Positions 33,070-42,847 of a DNA stretch of 64,000 nucleotides are shown in pieces. Position numbers and translations under genes: made by a program. A model generated the notes under the pieces. It was not told the DNA's origin, ran no database searches, and saw nothing but the letters and a program-made list of their open reading frames with translations. The stretch is from Fibrobacter sp. UBA4375 (GTDB lineage: Bacteria; Fibrobacterota; Fibrobacteria; Fibrobacterales; Fibrobacteraceae). The DNA lies in the NCBI GenBank assembly GCA_002391195.1, contig DGRZ01000050.1, forward strand, positions 28,977 to 92,976, given 5' to 3'. The first letter of the stretch is position 1. Every line of letters starts with the position of its first letter.

Positions 33070-33948
33070 CTAGTTGCTGGTCGTATCGGTTGCAGCGGCG
33101 ACAGTATCTGCTGCGACGGCATTGTTTACCGTAGAATCAGCTTTCGTCGAATCCACCGCCGTTGAATCGGCGGGCTTTACCTCTTCGGGCTTTTTCAGCT
33201 GAAGCAGGTGGTTGTATGCCTGAGGCGGAGAAATCTTGCCATCGGCAAACAGGTCGATAGTCTTTGACACGTCTTCATAAACTGCCAAATACTCATCTTT
33301 TTTCACGCCTCGATAACCGAGAACGCGGAACGCCTTATTGTGGAAGCTCTGCCGGAAATTTTTGAAGCTGGGTTGCATCACGTCATTTAGCACCGCTTCA
33401 AGGGCAATTTCTGTTTGCATTGTATCAAGCTCAAAGCTCCTGTACAATGTGCGAATGTGGTTAGGAATTTTTGGATCAGGATAATCGAAATAAGGCCGCA
33501 TCACGTTAGCCGCTTCCGTTTTGTTGGGGTATGGACCATTATACAAGCGCAAAGCATAGGCAATGGCGATATTCCACCGCTCCGGGTAAACTCTCAACGC
33601 ACGGCGCATTACTATAAAGTCGGATGTGTCCTTCGCATCTGTTGGAGTCACGCCACTCACAAAATAATATGGCGTGTAAAACAAACTGTCCAATTCCGTA
33701 CAGAGATTCGCTACATGACTCAGGTAGGCATATTCCTTGCCGCTTAAGTAGCTTTCGCCAAGTTCCGTAAGTCCCTTAATCCAAAAAAGGCCTGCAACAG
33801 ACGCGTCGTTACCCGCGGCGATATACTTGACATAATCGGCCTTCGGCAAGAAAGACTCGTCGAAATTAGTGTTGGGGAGCGGCTTCGCAAAATGGAAGGC
33901 CGCCGCAATGACCGCTATGGCTAATATGATGATGGCAAGGAAACGCAT
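33070..33948 (-). CDS. membrane-anchored helical protein, unknown function
   Basis: 292 residues from the ATG at 33948. A longer frame begins at 34014, but its first 22 residues come from a TTCGGAG repeat, so it is not used. One hydrophobic segment at the N-terminus (FLAIIILAIAVIAAAFHFA) is a signal anchor or signal peptide. The body is TPR-like or helical (FIVMRRALRVYPERWNIAIAYALRLYNG). The last 40 residues are Ala/Asp/Ser/Thr-rich (VDSTKADSTVNNAVAAD), the same low-complexity type seen in other surface proteins here. It follows the pyrF operon on the same strand. No family recognised. Confidence 0.7.
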   Translation of the reverse strand: MRFLAIIILAIAVIAAAFHFAKPLPNTNFDESFLPKADYVKYIAAGNDASVAGLFWIKGLTELGESYLSGKEYAYLSHVANLCTELDSLFYTPYYFVSGVTPTDAKDTSDFIVMRRALRVYPERWNIAIAYALRLYNGPYPNKTEAANVMRPYFDYPDPKIPNHIRTLYRSFELDTMQTEIALEAVLNDVMQPSFKNFRQSFHNKAFRVLGYRGVKKDEYLAVYEDVSKTIDLFADGKISPPQAYNHLLQLKKPEEVKPADSTAVDSTKADSTVNNAVAADTVAAATDTTSN

Positions 33949-33954
33949 GGTTAG

Positions 33955-34009
33955 TTCGGAGTTCGGGATTCGGAGTTCGGAATTAGAAAAATCAATTCCT
34001 AATTCCGAA
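33955..34009. repeat. TTCGGAG heptanucleotide element with inverted arm
   Basis: Four 7-mers (TTCGGAG, TTCGGGA, TTCGGAG, TTCGGAA; 33955-33982) lead into TTCGGAATTAG (33976-33986), which is a perfect inverted copy of CTAATTCCGAA (33999-34009). It lies between the genes at 33948 and 34024. Confidence 0.88.
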
Positions 34010-34023
34010 TTCATAAATCTGAA

Positions 34024-34929
34024 TTAAATATCGCAGGCCTCCGCGAGTTTTTCGAGGGCGTCGATGCAGTCGCTTGCGAAGTTCGCCGGGTTGCCGGTGC
34101 GCTGGTAGGCAAAATTCAGGCCGCTACTGCTGTTGAGAACATGGAACTTGCGCTTGCCGCCGCCGTTGGCAATGGCGGTAAGTACCGTCTTGGCGTCGCC
34201 GCCCTGACCGCCGGGCACGCCAGGAATGGACACGCCCGGAATCAGGAAGGGAATCTCGTGCTTGTGGGCTACGGTGTAGGCCGTAATCTTTTCAAGCTCT
34301 TCAGGATGGGTGGCTCCGACGACAGCGCCCAGGTAACCGAAGTTTCCGTCCCATTCCATAATCTTGTCGGCTACGGAATAAAAGGCTTCGGCCTTGTCCC
34401 GAGGGTCGTCGCTACGGACCACAGGCAGGTCCTGAAAATCATGGGCGCCCTTGTTGCTGGTGCGGAGCAGCACGTAGGCGCCGTGTTCGTCGGCGTTGCC
34501 TTCGGAACTGCGGATAAACGGCCCTACGGAATCGGCGCCCATCCAGGGAGAAACCGTCACGGCATCCGCCTTGTAAACGTCGTAGGCGGCGGTGGCGTAG
34601 GCGGCGCTGGACTTGCCGATGTCGCCGCGCTTGGCGTCGAGAATTACCGGAATACCGGCACTGCGGTAATCGGCAATCAGCTGTTGCAGCACCAGCATGG
34701 CCTGCACGCTCACGCATTCGTAGTAGGCACTGTTGGGCTTGACTACGGCCGGCTGCACGTTACGCTTAATGCAGCAATCCAAAATGTCGGAATAAAAACG
34801 CCTAATCTTGTCTTCGGCAGAACCGTCGGGGCAGCAGGGGTCAATCAGCTTGAGCACAGGATCCATGCCCAGGCAAATCGGGTTTCCGCACTTAGCGATG
34901 CGTTCTTCTAAACGAGCCTGAAAGTTCAT
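34024..34929 (-). CDS. pyrF: orotidine 5'-phosphate decarboxylase (type 2)
   Basis: 301 residues, longer than the E. coli-type enzyme and typical of the type-2 subfamily. The catalytic Asp-Lys-Asp-Lys chemistry is marked by VILDAKRGDIGKSSAAYA (about residue 95), with CLGMDP near the start and a phosphate-binding region at SIPGVPGGQGGDAKTV. It catalyses the last step of de novo UMP synthesis. It overlaps the preceding methyltransferase gene by 1 bp (TAATG), so translation is likely coupled. Confidence 0.96.
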   Translation of the reverse strand: MNFQARLEERIAKCGNPICLGMDPVLKLIDPCCPDGSAEDKIRRFYSDILDCCIKRNVQPAVVKPNSAYYECVSVQAMLVLQQLIADYRSAGIPVILDAKRGDIGKSSAAYATAAYDVYKADAVTVSPWMGADSVGPFIRSSEGNADEHGAYVLLRTSNKGAHDFQDLPVVRSDDPRDKAEAFYSVADKIMEWDGNFGYLGAVVGATHPEELEKITAYTVAHKHEIPFLIPGVSIPGVPGGQGGDAKTVLTAIANGGGKRKFHVLNSSSGLNFAYQRTGNPANFASDCIDALEKLAEACDI

Positions 34930-36188
34930 TACTTCAGCTCCTCTTGAATCTGAGCGGCCTCGTAGCTGAGAATGCCGTGGGCTACCGCCACGTTCAGGGA
35001 TTCCAGCTCGCTGCTCATAGGAATCTTTACCGTCTCGTCGGCCAGTTCGATAAAGTAGGGGTTGGTGCCCGCACCTTCGTTACCCACCAAGAAAGCCATC
35101 TTGCGGAGCTTGCGTTCCGGAATCTGGCGCAAGGACTGCTTGGCATGCAGGTCCGTGGCGATAATCGTATAGCCCTTGCTGCGCAAGAAATTAATCTGGT
35201 CAATCAAGTCCACGTCGAATTCGAAAGGCACGCGGAGGAAAGTTCCCGACGAACCACGCACCACCTTGGGGTTGAAAGGGCTCACGGTACCGCGGCCAAG
35301 AATCATGCCGTCAGAACCGAAGCCGAGGCTCGTGCGGAACAGCGTTCCCAAGTTGCCCGGGTCCTGCACCGCATCTACAAGAGTCAGCACGCTGCGGCTG
35401 GATTCGTAGTTGGGCTTGGTATTTGCAATACGGCAGTGGGCGATAATGCCCTGGGGAGTTACCGTAGAGCTAATCTGCTTCATCTGGTCGGCAGGCATGT
35501 CGTGGAGGGTGATCCCTGCCTCGTTGATGAGGTCCAGCAAAGTCTGGTCCTCGAAACCTTCGACGGCGTAAACGGCAATGACCAGCTCGCGGTGGTTTTT
35601 CACCAGCTCGGTCACCACATGGACGCCTTCGCCCAAGAAACGGCCTTCGCGTTCGCGGCCCTTTTCTGTGGTGAGGGCCAGGAGCTTCTTGAACCAGGGC
35701 GGATTGCCGGCGGTTTCTTCTACGGTTTCCGCCTGGGCTGCGCGGGCTTCCAATACGGACTCGTCCAGGTTTTCGTCCTGGAAGGCGTCGGACTTTTGTT
35801 CCGGACGCTGGCGGTAAATGGGCCTGCTGGACTTTTCAAAGCCGGCCTTGTCGTACCCGCGGAAAGGGCGGTCTCCATCGCGGCGGCGGTCATGACCGAA
35901 CCGTTCGGAGCGGCCGAAGGGTCTGTCGTCAAAACGGCGGGGACGGCGTTCGCGGTCAAAGGGCATGCGCTCGCGGTCGAAACGGCGTTCCCCTGTGCGG
36001 CCTTCACGGAGGCTTCCGTCTTCGCGAAGTCCACGGGGGCGGTCACCACGAGGGCCACGGCCAAATTCCCTATCATCGCCGGTTCTTTCTTCGCGGCGGG
36101 GGCGGCGTTCATCACGGCTTTCGCTGACGCCGAACTTGCGGTCCAAAGTTTTCCTTATGGTACGCGGGGTCTTGTTTTCTTCGCTCAT
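34929..36188 (-). CDS. SpoU/TrmH-family RNA 2'-O-methyltransferase with Arg-rich extension
   Basis: 419 residues. The C-terminal ~250 residues are a SPOUT methyltransferase with all three family motifs: VDAVQDPGNLGTLFRTSLGFG (motif 1), FLVGNEGAGTNPYFI (motif 2) and SLNVAVAHGILSYEA (motif 3), plus the substrate-binding N-domain (FLGEGVHVVTELVKN). The first ~150 residues are unusual: repeated Arg/Asp/Glu/Gly-rich stretches (RERRPRRFDDRPFGR, DRRRDGDRPFRGY), low complexity and likely disordered, which may help RNA binding. The exact rRNA or tRNA target is unknown. It overlaps dxs by 4 bp. Confidence 0.92.
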   Translation of the reverse strand: MSEENKTPRTIRKTLDRKFGVSESRDERRPRREERTGDDREFGRGPRGDRPRGLREDGSLREGRTGERRFDRERMPFDRERRPRRFDDRPFGRSERFGHDRRRDGDRPFRGYDKAGFEKSSRPIYRQRPEQKSDAFQDENLDESVLEARAAQAETVEETAGNPPWFKKLLALTTEKGREREGRFLGEGVHVVTELVKNHRELVIAVYAVEGFEDQTLLDLINEAGITLHDMPADQMKQISSTVTPQGIIAHCRIANTKPNYESSRSVLTLVDAVQDPGNLGTLFRTSLGFGSDGMILGRGTVSPFNPKVVRGSSGTFLRVPFEFDVDLIDQINFLRSKGYTIIATDLHAKQSLRQIPERKLRKMAFLVGNEGAGTNPYFIELADETVKIPMSSELESLNVAVAHGILSYEAAQIQEELK

Positions 36189-38053
36189 AGTTTTTCCATC
36201 AGTTGTTCGGCGACAGATTCGCCATCGATTTTCAAGAGTTTGTAAAGGTTCTTGATTTCACCTTGCTCCACAAAATTATCCGGGATTCCGAACCGGAAGA
36301 ACTTCTTGCCTGAATATCCAAGATCTGCGGCAAGCTCCATCACGGCAGAGCCAAAGCCGCCTACTAAAGTGTTGTCCTCGAGAGTGACAATGGTGTCGTG
36401 ACTTTCGAGCAGGCCCCGATAACATTCGGTGTCCAGAGGCTTCACCAGACGGGCGTCCACGAGAGTGGGGTTATGCCCATGCTCGCGAAGAATCTTCGCC
36501 GTCTTCTTCAGTTCGTTGGTCATGAACCCGGCACCCAGAAGCAGAATGCCCTTGCCCTGTTCCAAGACCTTCGGGAGCTTCACATCTACTGTCGCAGGCG
36601 GCTCCAAAAGCTTCTCGGCAAGGGCGGTCCCGCGGGGATAACGGATAGCCACGGGGCCTTCCATATTGATGGAAGCCTTCAGCATATCCCGAAGTTCGTT
36701 TTCGTCGCTGGGCGCAAGAATGGTCATGCCCGGCACCGTGCGGAGGAACGACAGGTCAAAGGTCCCGTGATGGGTAGGCCCGTCGGCGCCCACGAGTCCC
36801 GCGCGGTCCAGCACGAACACCACATGCAGTTTCTGCAGGGCTACGTCGTGCATAATCTGGTCGTAGGCCCGCTGCATAAAGCTGGAATAGATGGCCACCA
36901 CCGGCACCACTCCGTCGCAGGCAAGGCCTGCGGCAAAGGTCACCGCATGCTCCTCGGCAATGCCCACATCTATCACTCGGTCGGGCAGTTCCTTGGCAAC
37001 GATGTCCAGGCCGCAACCCGTAGGCATGGCGGCCGTAATCCCGATAATGCGGTCATCCTTCTTGGCAAGTTCCAACAGGGTCTTTCCGAACACGCTGGTA
37101 AGGGATGGGTTCGGACTGCCCGGCGAAAGGGGGAGCCCGCTTTCGGGGTCGAAGGGGCCCGTGCCGTGAAACTTGGTGGGGTTTTTCTCGGCGGCGTTCA
37201 GCCCGCGGCCCTTCTCGGTCAGAACATGGACCAGGCAAGGCCCCGGCTGGGACTTGACCCGCTCGAGAATCATGATCAGTTCGTTGATGTCGTGACCGTC
37301 GATAGGCCCGAAATAGCGGATACCCAGGTCTTCGAAGAAAGCTCCCGGCTTCACGGCGTTCTTCGCCGCGTTTTCCACCTGCAAGAACAAATCGCGGAAC
37401 CTGCTCCCCAGCACTCCGGGGAGCCTGGTCATAAGGCGATCCAAATCGGAGCGCATCTTGTTATAGACCGGGTCGGATATCACGCGGTTCAGGTACTTGC
37501 TGAACCCGCCCACATTGGGAGCGATGCTCATCTTGTTATCGTTCAAGATGATGGTCATGTTCTGCTTCGAAATACCCGCGTTGTTCAGGGCCTCGTAAGC
37601 CATACCGCCGGTCATGGAGCCGTCACCGATGACAGCCACCACGTTGTTCTTGCGGTTAAAGTGGTTGCGGGCCACAGCAAAGCCAAGAGCCGCCGAAATG
37701 GAGGTGGTGGCATGTCCTGCGCCAAAGCAGTCGTACTCGCTTTCGCAGCGTTTCAAAAATCCGGAAATGCCGCCCTGCTGGCGGAGCGTGTCGAACCGGT
37801 CGTAGCGGCCCGTCAAAAGCTTGTGCACATAGGCCTGGTGCCCTACGTCCCAGACAATCTTGTCTTCGGGAGCGTTAAACACGTAATGGAGGGCGATGGT
37901 CAGTTCTACCACCCCGAGGCTAGACGCCAAGTGGCCGCCATGCTTGGCCACTTGGCCGATAATCGCCTGACGGACCTGGGAAGCCAGGTTATAAAGTTCC
38001 TCCACAGAACAATGCTTGATGTCCTCGGGAGACTTTATGTCTTTCAGTTCCAT
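36185..38053 (-). CDS. dxs: 1-deoxy-D-xylulose-5-phosphate synthase
   Basis: 622 residues, full length for DXS. Thiamine-diphosphate binding is shown by IGDGSMTGGMAYEALNNAG (about residues 139-157), and the Pyr-type domain by GIAEEHAVTFAAGLA and DRAGLVGADGPTHHG. It makes DXP from pyruvate and glyceraldehyde-3-phosphate, the first step of the MEP isoprenoid pathway. The gene directly precedes the methyltransferase gene (4-bp overlap) and follows the prenyl synthase gene with a 1-bp overlap, so prenyl synthase-dxs form one isoprenoid unit. Confidence 0.97.
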   Translation of the reverse strand: MELKDIKSPEDIKHCSVEELYNLASQVRQAIIGQVAKHGGHLASSLGVVELTIALHYVFNAPEDKIVWDVGHQAYVHKLLTGRYDRFDTLRQQGGISGFLKRCESEYDCFGAGHATTSISAALGFAVARNHFNRKNNVVAVIGDGSMTGGMAYEALNNAGISKQNMTIILNDNKMSIAPNVGGFSKYLNRVISDPVYNKMRSDLDRLMTRLPGVLGSRFRDLFLQVENAAKNAVKPGAFFEDLGIRYFGPIDGHDINELIMILERVKSQPGPCLVHVLTEKGRGLNAAEKNPTKFHGTGPFDPESGLPLSPGSPNPSLTSVFGKTLLELAKKDDRIIGITAAMPTGCGLDIVAKELPDRVIDVGIAEEHAVTFAAGLACDGVVPVVAIYSSFMQRAYDQIMHDVALQKLHVVFVLDRAGLVGADGPTHHGTFDLSFLRTVPGMTILAPSDENELRDMLKASINMEGPVAIRYPRGTALAEKLLEPPATVDVKLPKVLEQGKGILLLGAGFMTNELKKTAKILREHGHNPTLVDARLVKPLDTECYRGLLESHDTIVTLEDNTLVGGFGSAVMELAADLGYSGKKFFRFGIPDNFVEQGEIKNLYKLLKIDGESVAEQLMEKL

Positions 38054-38940
38054 TACTTAACCCGGGTGATAATGAATGCGGCTATGGCCCGAAGGATTTC
38101 GGTATCGCAGGAAAGGGAATCCAGAGACTTGATGGACTCTTCGAAGAGTTCCTTGGCCTTTTCCCTGGAGCGGTCAAGCCCCACCACGGAGGGGTAGGTG
38201 GCCTTGCCCTTCTCGATGTCGGAACCGGCATCCTTGCCCAGTTCTTCGGTAGTGGAGACAATGTCCAGGATATCGTCCACAATCTGGAACGCAAGCCCGA
38301 TGGACTTGCCGTACTTGCGGATAACCTGGATATCGGCATCGCTTGCACCGGCAAGCATGGCGCCTACCTGCAAGGCCGCCTCGATAAGGGCCGCCGTCTT
38401 GTGGTAATGGATGTAGTCCACCGTTTCCAGGTCCACTTCCTTGCCTTCGCACTCGATGTCGATCATTTCGCCGCCGATAAGGCCGTAAGTGCTGAGCAGG
38501 TGTGCAAGGACTTCGATTGCACGGGCGTTTCCCGTCTTGCCCATGAGTTCAAAAGCGAGCACGCAAAGGGCATCTCCTGCCATTACGGCCGTAGCCTCGC
38601 CAAACTGCTTGTGGCTGGTGGGCTTTCCCCTGCGGAAATCGTCGTTGTCGATACAGGGCAGGTCGTCGTGAATGAGGGAGAAGGTGTGGATCATCTCCAG
38701 GGCGACCATGGCGAGCTCAACGCCTTCGCCCTTGCCGCCGAACATGTCGAAAGTAGCCCTAACAAGGGCAGGACGCAGGCGCTTACCGCCCGCCAGCATA
38801 GAATAGCGCATGGCCTCGTGCAACCGGCAGGGCTGATCCGTTACCGGAGGGAGGTACTTGTCAAATAGGGCTTCCGCCTCTACAGAAATCTTGGACAGAT
38901 AGTCCTGTGCAATAGCTGCTTCTTTTTCAATAGACTGCAT
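38053..38940 (-). CDS. polyprenyl synthetase (geranyl/farnesyl diphosphate synthase type)
   Basis: 295 residues with both Asp-rich motifs: HDDLPCIDNDDFRRGKPT (first DDx2-4D region, around residue 93) and FQIVDDILDI (second, around residue 228). GGKRLRPAL near residue 52 is the diphosphate-binding start. The length and DDLPCIDNDD pattern match IspA-type farnesyl or geranylgeranyl diphosphate synthases; chain length cannot be settled from sequence alone. It is the first gene of the minus-strand run with dxs, the methyltransferase and pyrF. Confidence 0.94.
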   Translation of the reverse strand: MQSIEKEAAIAQDYLSKISVEAEALFDKYLPPVTDQPCRLHEAMRYSMLAGGKRLRPALVRATFDMFGGKGEGVELAMVALEMIHTFSLIHDDLPCIDNDDFRRGKPTSHKQFGEATAVMAGDALCVLAFELMGKTGNARAIEVLAHLLSTYGLIGGEMIDIECEGKEVDLETVDYIHYHKTAALIEAALQVGAMLAGASDADIQVIRKYGKSIGLAFQIVDDILDIVSTTEELGKDAGSDIEKGKATYPSVVGLDRSREKAKELFEESIKSLDSLSCDTEILRAIAAFIITRVK

Positions 38941-39084
38941 ACCCCCAAAGATACTTAAATCAGGGGGGCCCTCTATCCCGTTTTACCCCCATTTTATCCC
39001 CTTTTTCCCCGTTTCGTCATAAATAAATGGACCGAGTTGTGCTTTTTTCTTTTTTTTGAGATAGATTTCAAATAGGAGGTTCCC

Positions 39085-41451
39085 ATGACTACGATTCCCA
39101 GTTTTTGGTTCCTTGTTCCTGTCGCGGCCCTGTTCGCCCTCGTTATGGCCTACCTGTTCTACAGGGCCATGAAAAAAGCTCCCGACGGCAACCACAAAAT
39201 GAAAGCCATCGCCCACTTTGTGCGGGTGGGGGCATTTGCCTACCTGAGGCGCCAATACAAGACCGTCTCCATCGTCTTTACGGTGCTGTTCGCGGTGTTC
39301 GTGGTGCTTGCCATCATGGGCATCCAGAACCCCTTCGTGCCGGTGGCGTTCCTTACCGGAGGTTTCTTCAGCGGCCTGTGCGGTTTTTTGGGCATGAAGA
39401 CGGCCACTTATGCAAGCTCCAGAACGGCCCAGGGCGCCATGAGCAGCCTGAACCGGGGGCTTGTCATCGCCTTCAGAAGCGGGGCCGTCATGGGCCTTGT
39501 GGTGGTGGGGTTTGGCCTGCTGGACATTTCGGCGTGGTTTATCTTGCTGAACTACATCTATGACCACAACGTGTTCGGTTTCGGCGCCGACATTGCAAAC
39601 AAACTAGCACTAGGCGGTTGGAGCGATTCGCTCTTGCAAAATGACGCCTGGCTCCACGGCAAGATGGTGGAAATCACCACCACCATGCTGACCTTCGGCA
39701 TGGGCGCCTCTTTGCAGGCACTGTTCGCCCGTGTGGGCGGAGGCATCTACACCAAGGCGGCCGACGTAGGCGCCGACCTGGTGGGCAAGGTAGAAGCGGG
39801 AATCCCCGAAGACGACCCGAGAAACCCGGCCACCATCGCCGACAACGTGGGCGACAACGTAGGAGACGTAGCCGGCATGGGAGCCGACCTTTACGAATCC
39901 TACTGCGGGTCCATCTTGGCGACGGCGGCTCTGGGGGCGGCCCTCCCCGGAGGGCTCAATTATGTAATCGCCCCCATGGTGGTGGCGGCCATCGGTATCG
40001 TGCTTTCGGTGGTGGGCATCTTTATGGTCCGCACCAAGGAAGATGCCACCACCAAGAACCTTCTCCACTCCCTCCTGACAGGAACGCTGGGCTCTTCCAT
40101 CATGATCCTCATCGCCCTCTTTGTCATGGTGAAACTTGGATTTATCGGCATGGGAATTTTCGGGGCGGTACTTTCGGGACTTGCCGCCGGCGTGCTTATC
40201 GGGCAGTTTACGGAATACTACACCTCCGACGCCTACAAGCCTACCAGGGGCATCGCAGGCCAGGCAAAGCTAGGAGCTGCCACCACCATCATCGACGGCA
40301 TTTCGGTGGGCATGTTCTCTACGGGGCTCCCTGTGGTGACCATCGTGATTGGCATCATCGCCGCCTTCGGCTGCGCTGGTGGTTTTGAAAATATGGCCAT
40401 GGGACTTTACGGCGTAGGCTTTGCGGCTGTGGGCATGCTCAGCACCTTGGGAATTACCCTTGCCACAGATGCCTTCGGGCCTATTGCCGACAACGCCGGC
40501 GGAAACGCCGAAATGGCAGGGCTTGACGCCAGTGTGCGCGCCCGTACCGACGAACTGGACATGCTAGGAAACACCACCGCCGCCACCGGAAAGGGATTCG
40601 CCATCGGGTCTGCGGCCCTTACCGCCATGGCGCTGCTGGCCTCTTATGTCGAAGAAATCAAGATATGGATTGGCCACCTGGCCACATCGGCCGAGGGCCT
40701 CTGGAACGTAGGCAGCGTCACCTTCGCGAACCACAGCCAGGACCTGGTAAATGCGGTAGCCAACATAGACGGTGCAAAGATTCTGGACGGCGGTAACCGC
40801 GCCGTCTCCGCCAGCGGCGAGCTTATAGGGCTTGTGGCCAGCAAGGCGAACTACGTGGACTTCATGAACATCTACAACCTGAACCTCATGAACCCGCTGT
40901 TATTGGGAGGCATCTTCATCGGTGCCATGATGGCCTTCGTGTTCTGCGCCCTCACCATCAAGGCGGTGGGCCGTGCCGCCAGCGCCATGGTCGAAGAAGT
41001 CCGTCGGCAGTTCAGGGAAATCCCTGGAATCATGGAAGGTACGGGCCAGCCGGATTACGCCCGCTGCGTGGAAATTTCTACCGTAGGCGCCCAGCACGAA
41101 ATGGTCATCCCGTCGCTCCTGGCGGTTGTGGTCCCGGTGCTGGTGGGGCTCTTTATGGGCGTGGCCGGAGTGTTCGGCCTGCTGGTGGGCGGACTTGCGT
41201 GCGGTTTTGCCCTTGCCACCATGCTGAACAATGCAGGCGGCGCCTGGGATAACGCGAAGAAGTTTGTGGAAAAAGGGAACTACGGCGGCAAGGGCTCCGA
41301 TACACACAAGTCCGCCGTCGTCGGCGATACCGTGGGCGACCCCTTCAAGGATACCGCAGGTCCTTCCCTGAATATCCTCATCAAGCTCATGACTATGGTG
41401 AGCGTCGTCTTTGCAGGAGTGATCGTCCGCTTCGGCGGGTTCCTGTTCTAG
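39085..41451 (+). CDS. hppA: membrane-bound ion-translocating pyrophosphatase, K+-dependent type
   Basis: 788 residues, nearly all membrane helices. The catalytic sequences are [48 protein letters not shown] (about residues 225-270) and the C-terminal [23 protein letters not shown]. These Asp-rich clusters bind magnesium pyrophosphate. The [10 protein letters not shown] motif near residue 495 has Ala at the position where the K+-independent class has Lys, so this is a K+-dependent enzyme, which may pump Na+ or H+; which ion is not decidable here. It saves energy by using pyrophosphate. The RBS AGGAGG at 39074 is good. Confidence 0.95.
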   Translation: MTTIPSFWFLVPVAALFALVMAYLFYRAMKKAPDGNHKMKAIAHFVRVGAFAYLRRQYKTVSIVFTVLFAVFVVLAIMGIQNPFVPVAFLTGGFFSGLCGFLGMKTATYASSRTAQGAMSSLNRGLVIAFRSGAVMGLVVVGFGLLDISAWFILLNYIYDHNVFGFGADIANKLALGGWSDSLLQNDAWLHGKMVEITTTMLTFGMGASLQALFARVGGGIYTKAADVGADLVGKVEAGIPEDDPRNPATIADNVGDNVGDVAGMGADLYESYCGSILATAALGAALPGGLNYVIAPMVVAAIGIVLSVVGIFMVRTKEDATTKNLLHSLLTGTLGSSIMILIALFVMVKLGFIGMGIFGAVLSGLAAGVLIGQFTEYYTSDAYKPTRGIAGQAKLGAATTIIDGISVGMFSTGLPVVTIVIGIIAAFGCAGGFENMAMGLYGVGFAAVGMLSTLGITLATDAFGPIADNAGGNAEMAGLDASVRARTDELDMLGNTTAATGKGFAIGSAALTAMALLASYVEEIKIWIGHLATSAEGLWNVGSVTFANHSQDLVNAVANIDGAKILDGGNRAVSASGELIGLVASKANYVDFMNIYNLNLMNPLLLGGIFIGAMMAFVFCALTIKAVGRAASAMVEEVRRQFREIPGIMEGTGQPDYARCVEISTVGAQHEMVIPSLLAVVVPVLVGLFMGVAGVFGLLVGGLACGFALATMLNNAGGAWDNAKKFVEKGNYGGKGSDTHKSAVVGDTVGDPFKDTAGPSLNILIKLMTMVSVVFAGVIVRFGGFLF

Positions 41452-41452
41452 C

Positions 41453-42787
41453 CTACCTGGATTCGGACTTCTTGAAGGTGGCGCTGGTCACACGGTTGCG
41501 GCCTGCCTGCTTGGAGGCATACAGGGCCTTGTCCGCACGGTCGAACAGGCGCTTGGGATCTTCGCCCGCAACCATTTCGGCGATACCGAAGGAGCAAGTA
41601 ATCACCTGCTGCTTGATAAGCTGAGTCGTCTCGATGGCGTGACGGAGCTTTTCGGCCAGGAACTGGGCGTTCTGGATAGGCGTGTCGCCGCAGAGGATCA
41701 CGAACTCTTCGCCACCCCAGCGGACCAGGGCGTCGGTGTTACGGATCTTGCCCTGGATAAGCTTGGTGAGGTTCACCAACACCTCGTCGCCAACGTTGTG
41801 GCCCCAGGTGTCGTTCACGTCCTTGAAATGGTCGATATCCAGAATCACGAAGGAAACGGGGCTTCCGTTCTTTACCAGTTCTTCGTGTTCACGCATAAGC
41901 ACGCTGCTGAAGCCCGCACGGTTCAGGCAACCCGTCAGCGGGTCTTCCTTGCTGGACTTCTCGTATTCGCTCTTCTCGATTTCCAGGGCCTTCAGGTTCT
42001 TTTCCAGTTCCTCGCGCTTTTTCTTGTTGGAAGCCCGTTCACGGCTGTAGTCGAAGAAGCGGATAATCAGGATAATGAGGAAGGTCACGAACCAGATAGC
42101 GACGATGATGGTCACCAGGTCGGCCCAGGCAATCTTCTTGCCCTTGAAGCAGAGCCCGCGAATTTCCATGGTGCCGTAGCCCAGGGGTGCGTTGGTGCCC
42201 GTCTGGATTTCGATAAGGGGCACGTTGGACAGGTCCACGCGGGCCTTGTGCACGTTGATTTCGTTCTGGGCCACCCACCAGCCCGCCACGCGGAATTCCT
42301 GGGGCACGAACACCGCAGGGTAGGTTTCTTCTAGCGGGAAAAATTCCAGTTCGTTGAATTTCAGGGAACTTTCGTCGCCTTCGCGGTAAATGGACGGGTC
42401 GTAGCTGCGCATGTAGAGGCGTACCGTTCCCTCGCCGCGGGGCTTAATCCACACGAAAATGCTGTCGTAGTGGGAAAGGTCCAATCCTTTGGTCTGGCCA
42501 TCTCCCAGCAAAATCTTGATACCCGCAAAGGGGTAAGCGTAGCCTTCCCGCAGTTCGTAGTCCACCACCACGGAAGAATCCGTACGGATCAGTTTGACTG
42601 CGGAATTACCGCCGTCGGCGGAGTCCGTCTGAGCGATAATGTAGGGGTAGTCGGAAAGGTTCAAGAAGACAATGTCGTTCAGCCCCTTGTGGTAAGCCGT
42701 AAGGGCGATAACCGTAGCGGCAAGGAGCGCAAAAATCAGGATATTCATCCTGAACAGGGCATATATCTTTTCCATCAACCAAGACAT
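41453..42787 (-). CDS. membrane diguanylate cyclase with putative carbohydrate-binding sensor
   Basis: 444 residues. A first transmembrane segment (about 10-30), a periplasmic ~180-residue domain (about 35-215) and a second transmembrane segment (about 222-245) lead to a coiled-coil and the GGDEF domain (about 285-440). DPLTGCLNRAGFS, ILDIDHFKDVNDTWGHNVGD and RWGGEEFVIL are complete, so the enzyme should make c-di-GMP; RNTD before the active loop is an intact RxxD inhibitory site. The periplasmic domain (LDLSHYDSIFVWIKPRGEGTVRLYMRSYD) resembles CIA30/CBM11-like beta-jelly-rolls, which often bind glycans; that ligand idea is inference. It ends next to hppA in convergent orientation. Confidence 0.88.
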   Translation of the reverse strand: MSWLMEKIYALFRMNILIFALLAATVIALTAYHKGLNDIVFLNLSDYPYIIAQTDSADGGNSAVKLIRTDSSVVVDYELREGYAYPFAGIKILLGDGQTKGLDLSHYDSIFVWIKPRGEGTVRLYMRSYDPSIYREGDESSLKFNELEFFPLEETYPAVFVPQEFRVAGWWVAQNEINVHKARVDLSNVPLIEIQTGTNAPLGYGTMEIRGLCFKGKKIAWADLVTIIVAIWFVTFLIILIIRFFDYSRERASNKKKREELEKNLKALEIEKSEYEKSSKEDPLTGCLNRAGFSSVLMREHEELVKNGSPVSFVILDIDHFKDVNDTWGHNVGDEVLVNLTKLIQGKIRNTDALVRWGGEEFVILCGDTPIQNAQFLAEKLRHAIETTQLIKQQVITCSFGIAEMVAGEDPKRLFDRADKALYASKQAGRNRVTSATFKKSESR

Positions 42788-42847
42788 CTAAAAGATTCCG
42801 TTAAACTTGCATTCAAAATAATACAAAACTATTGCGAAAACAAGAGT

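Noticed and set aside
36398..38197. A 599-codon open frame antisense to dxs and the prenyl synthase.
   Set aside because: Its sequence has no recognisable domain and mirrors codon bias of dxs; dxs itself is complete.
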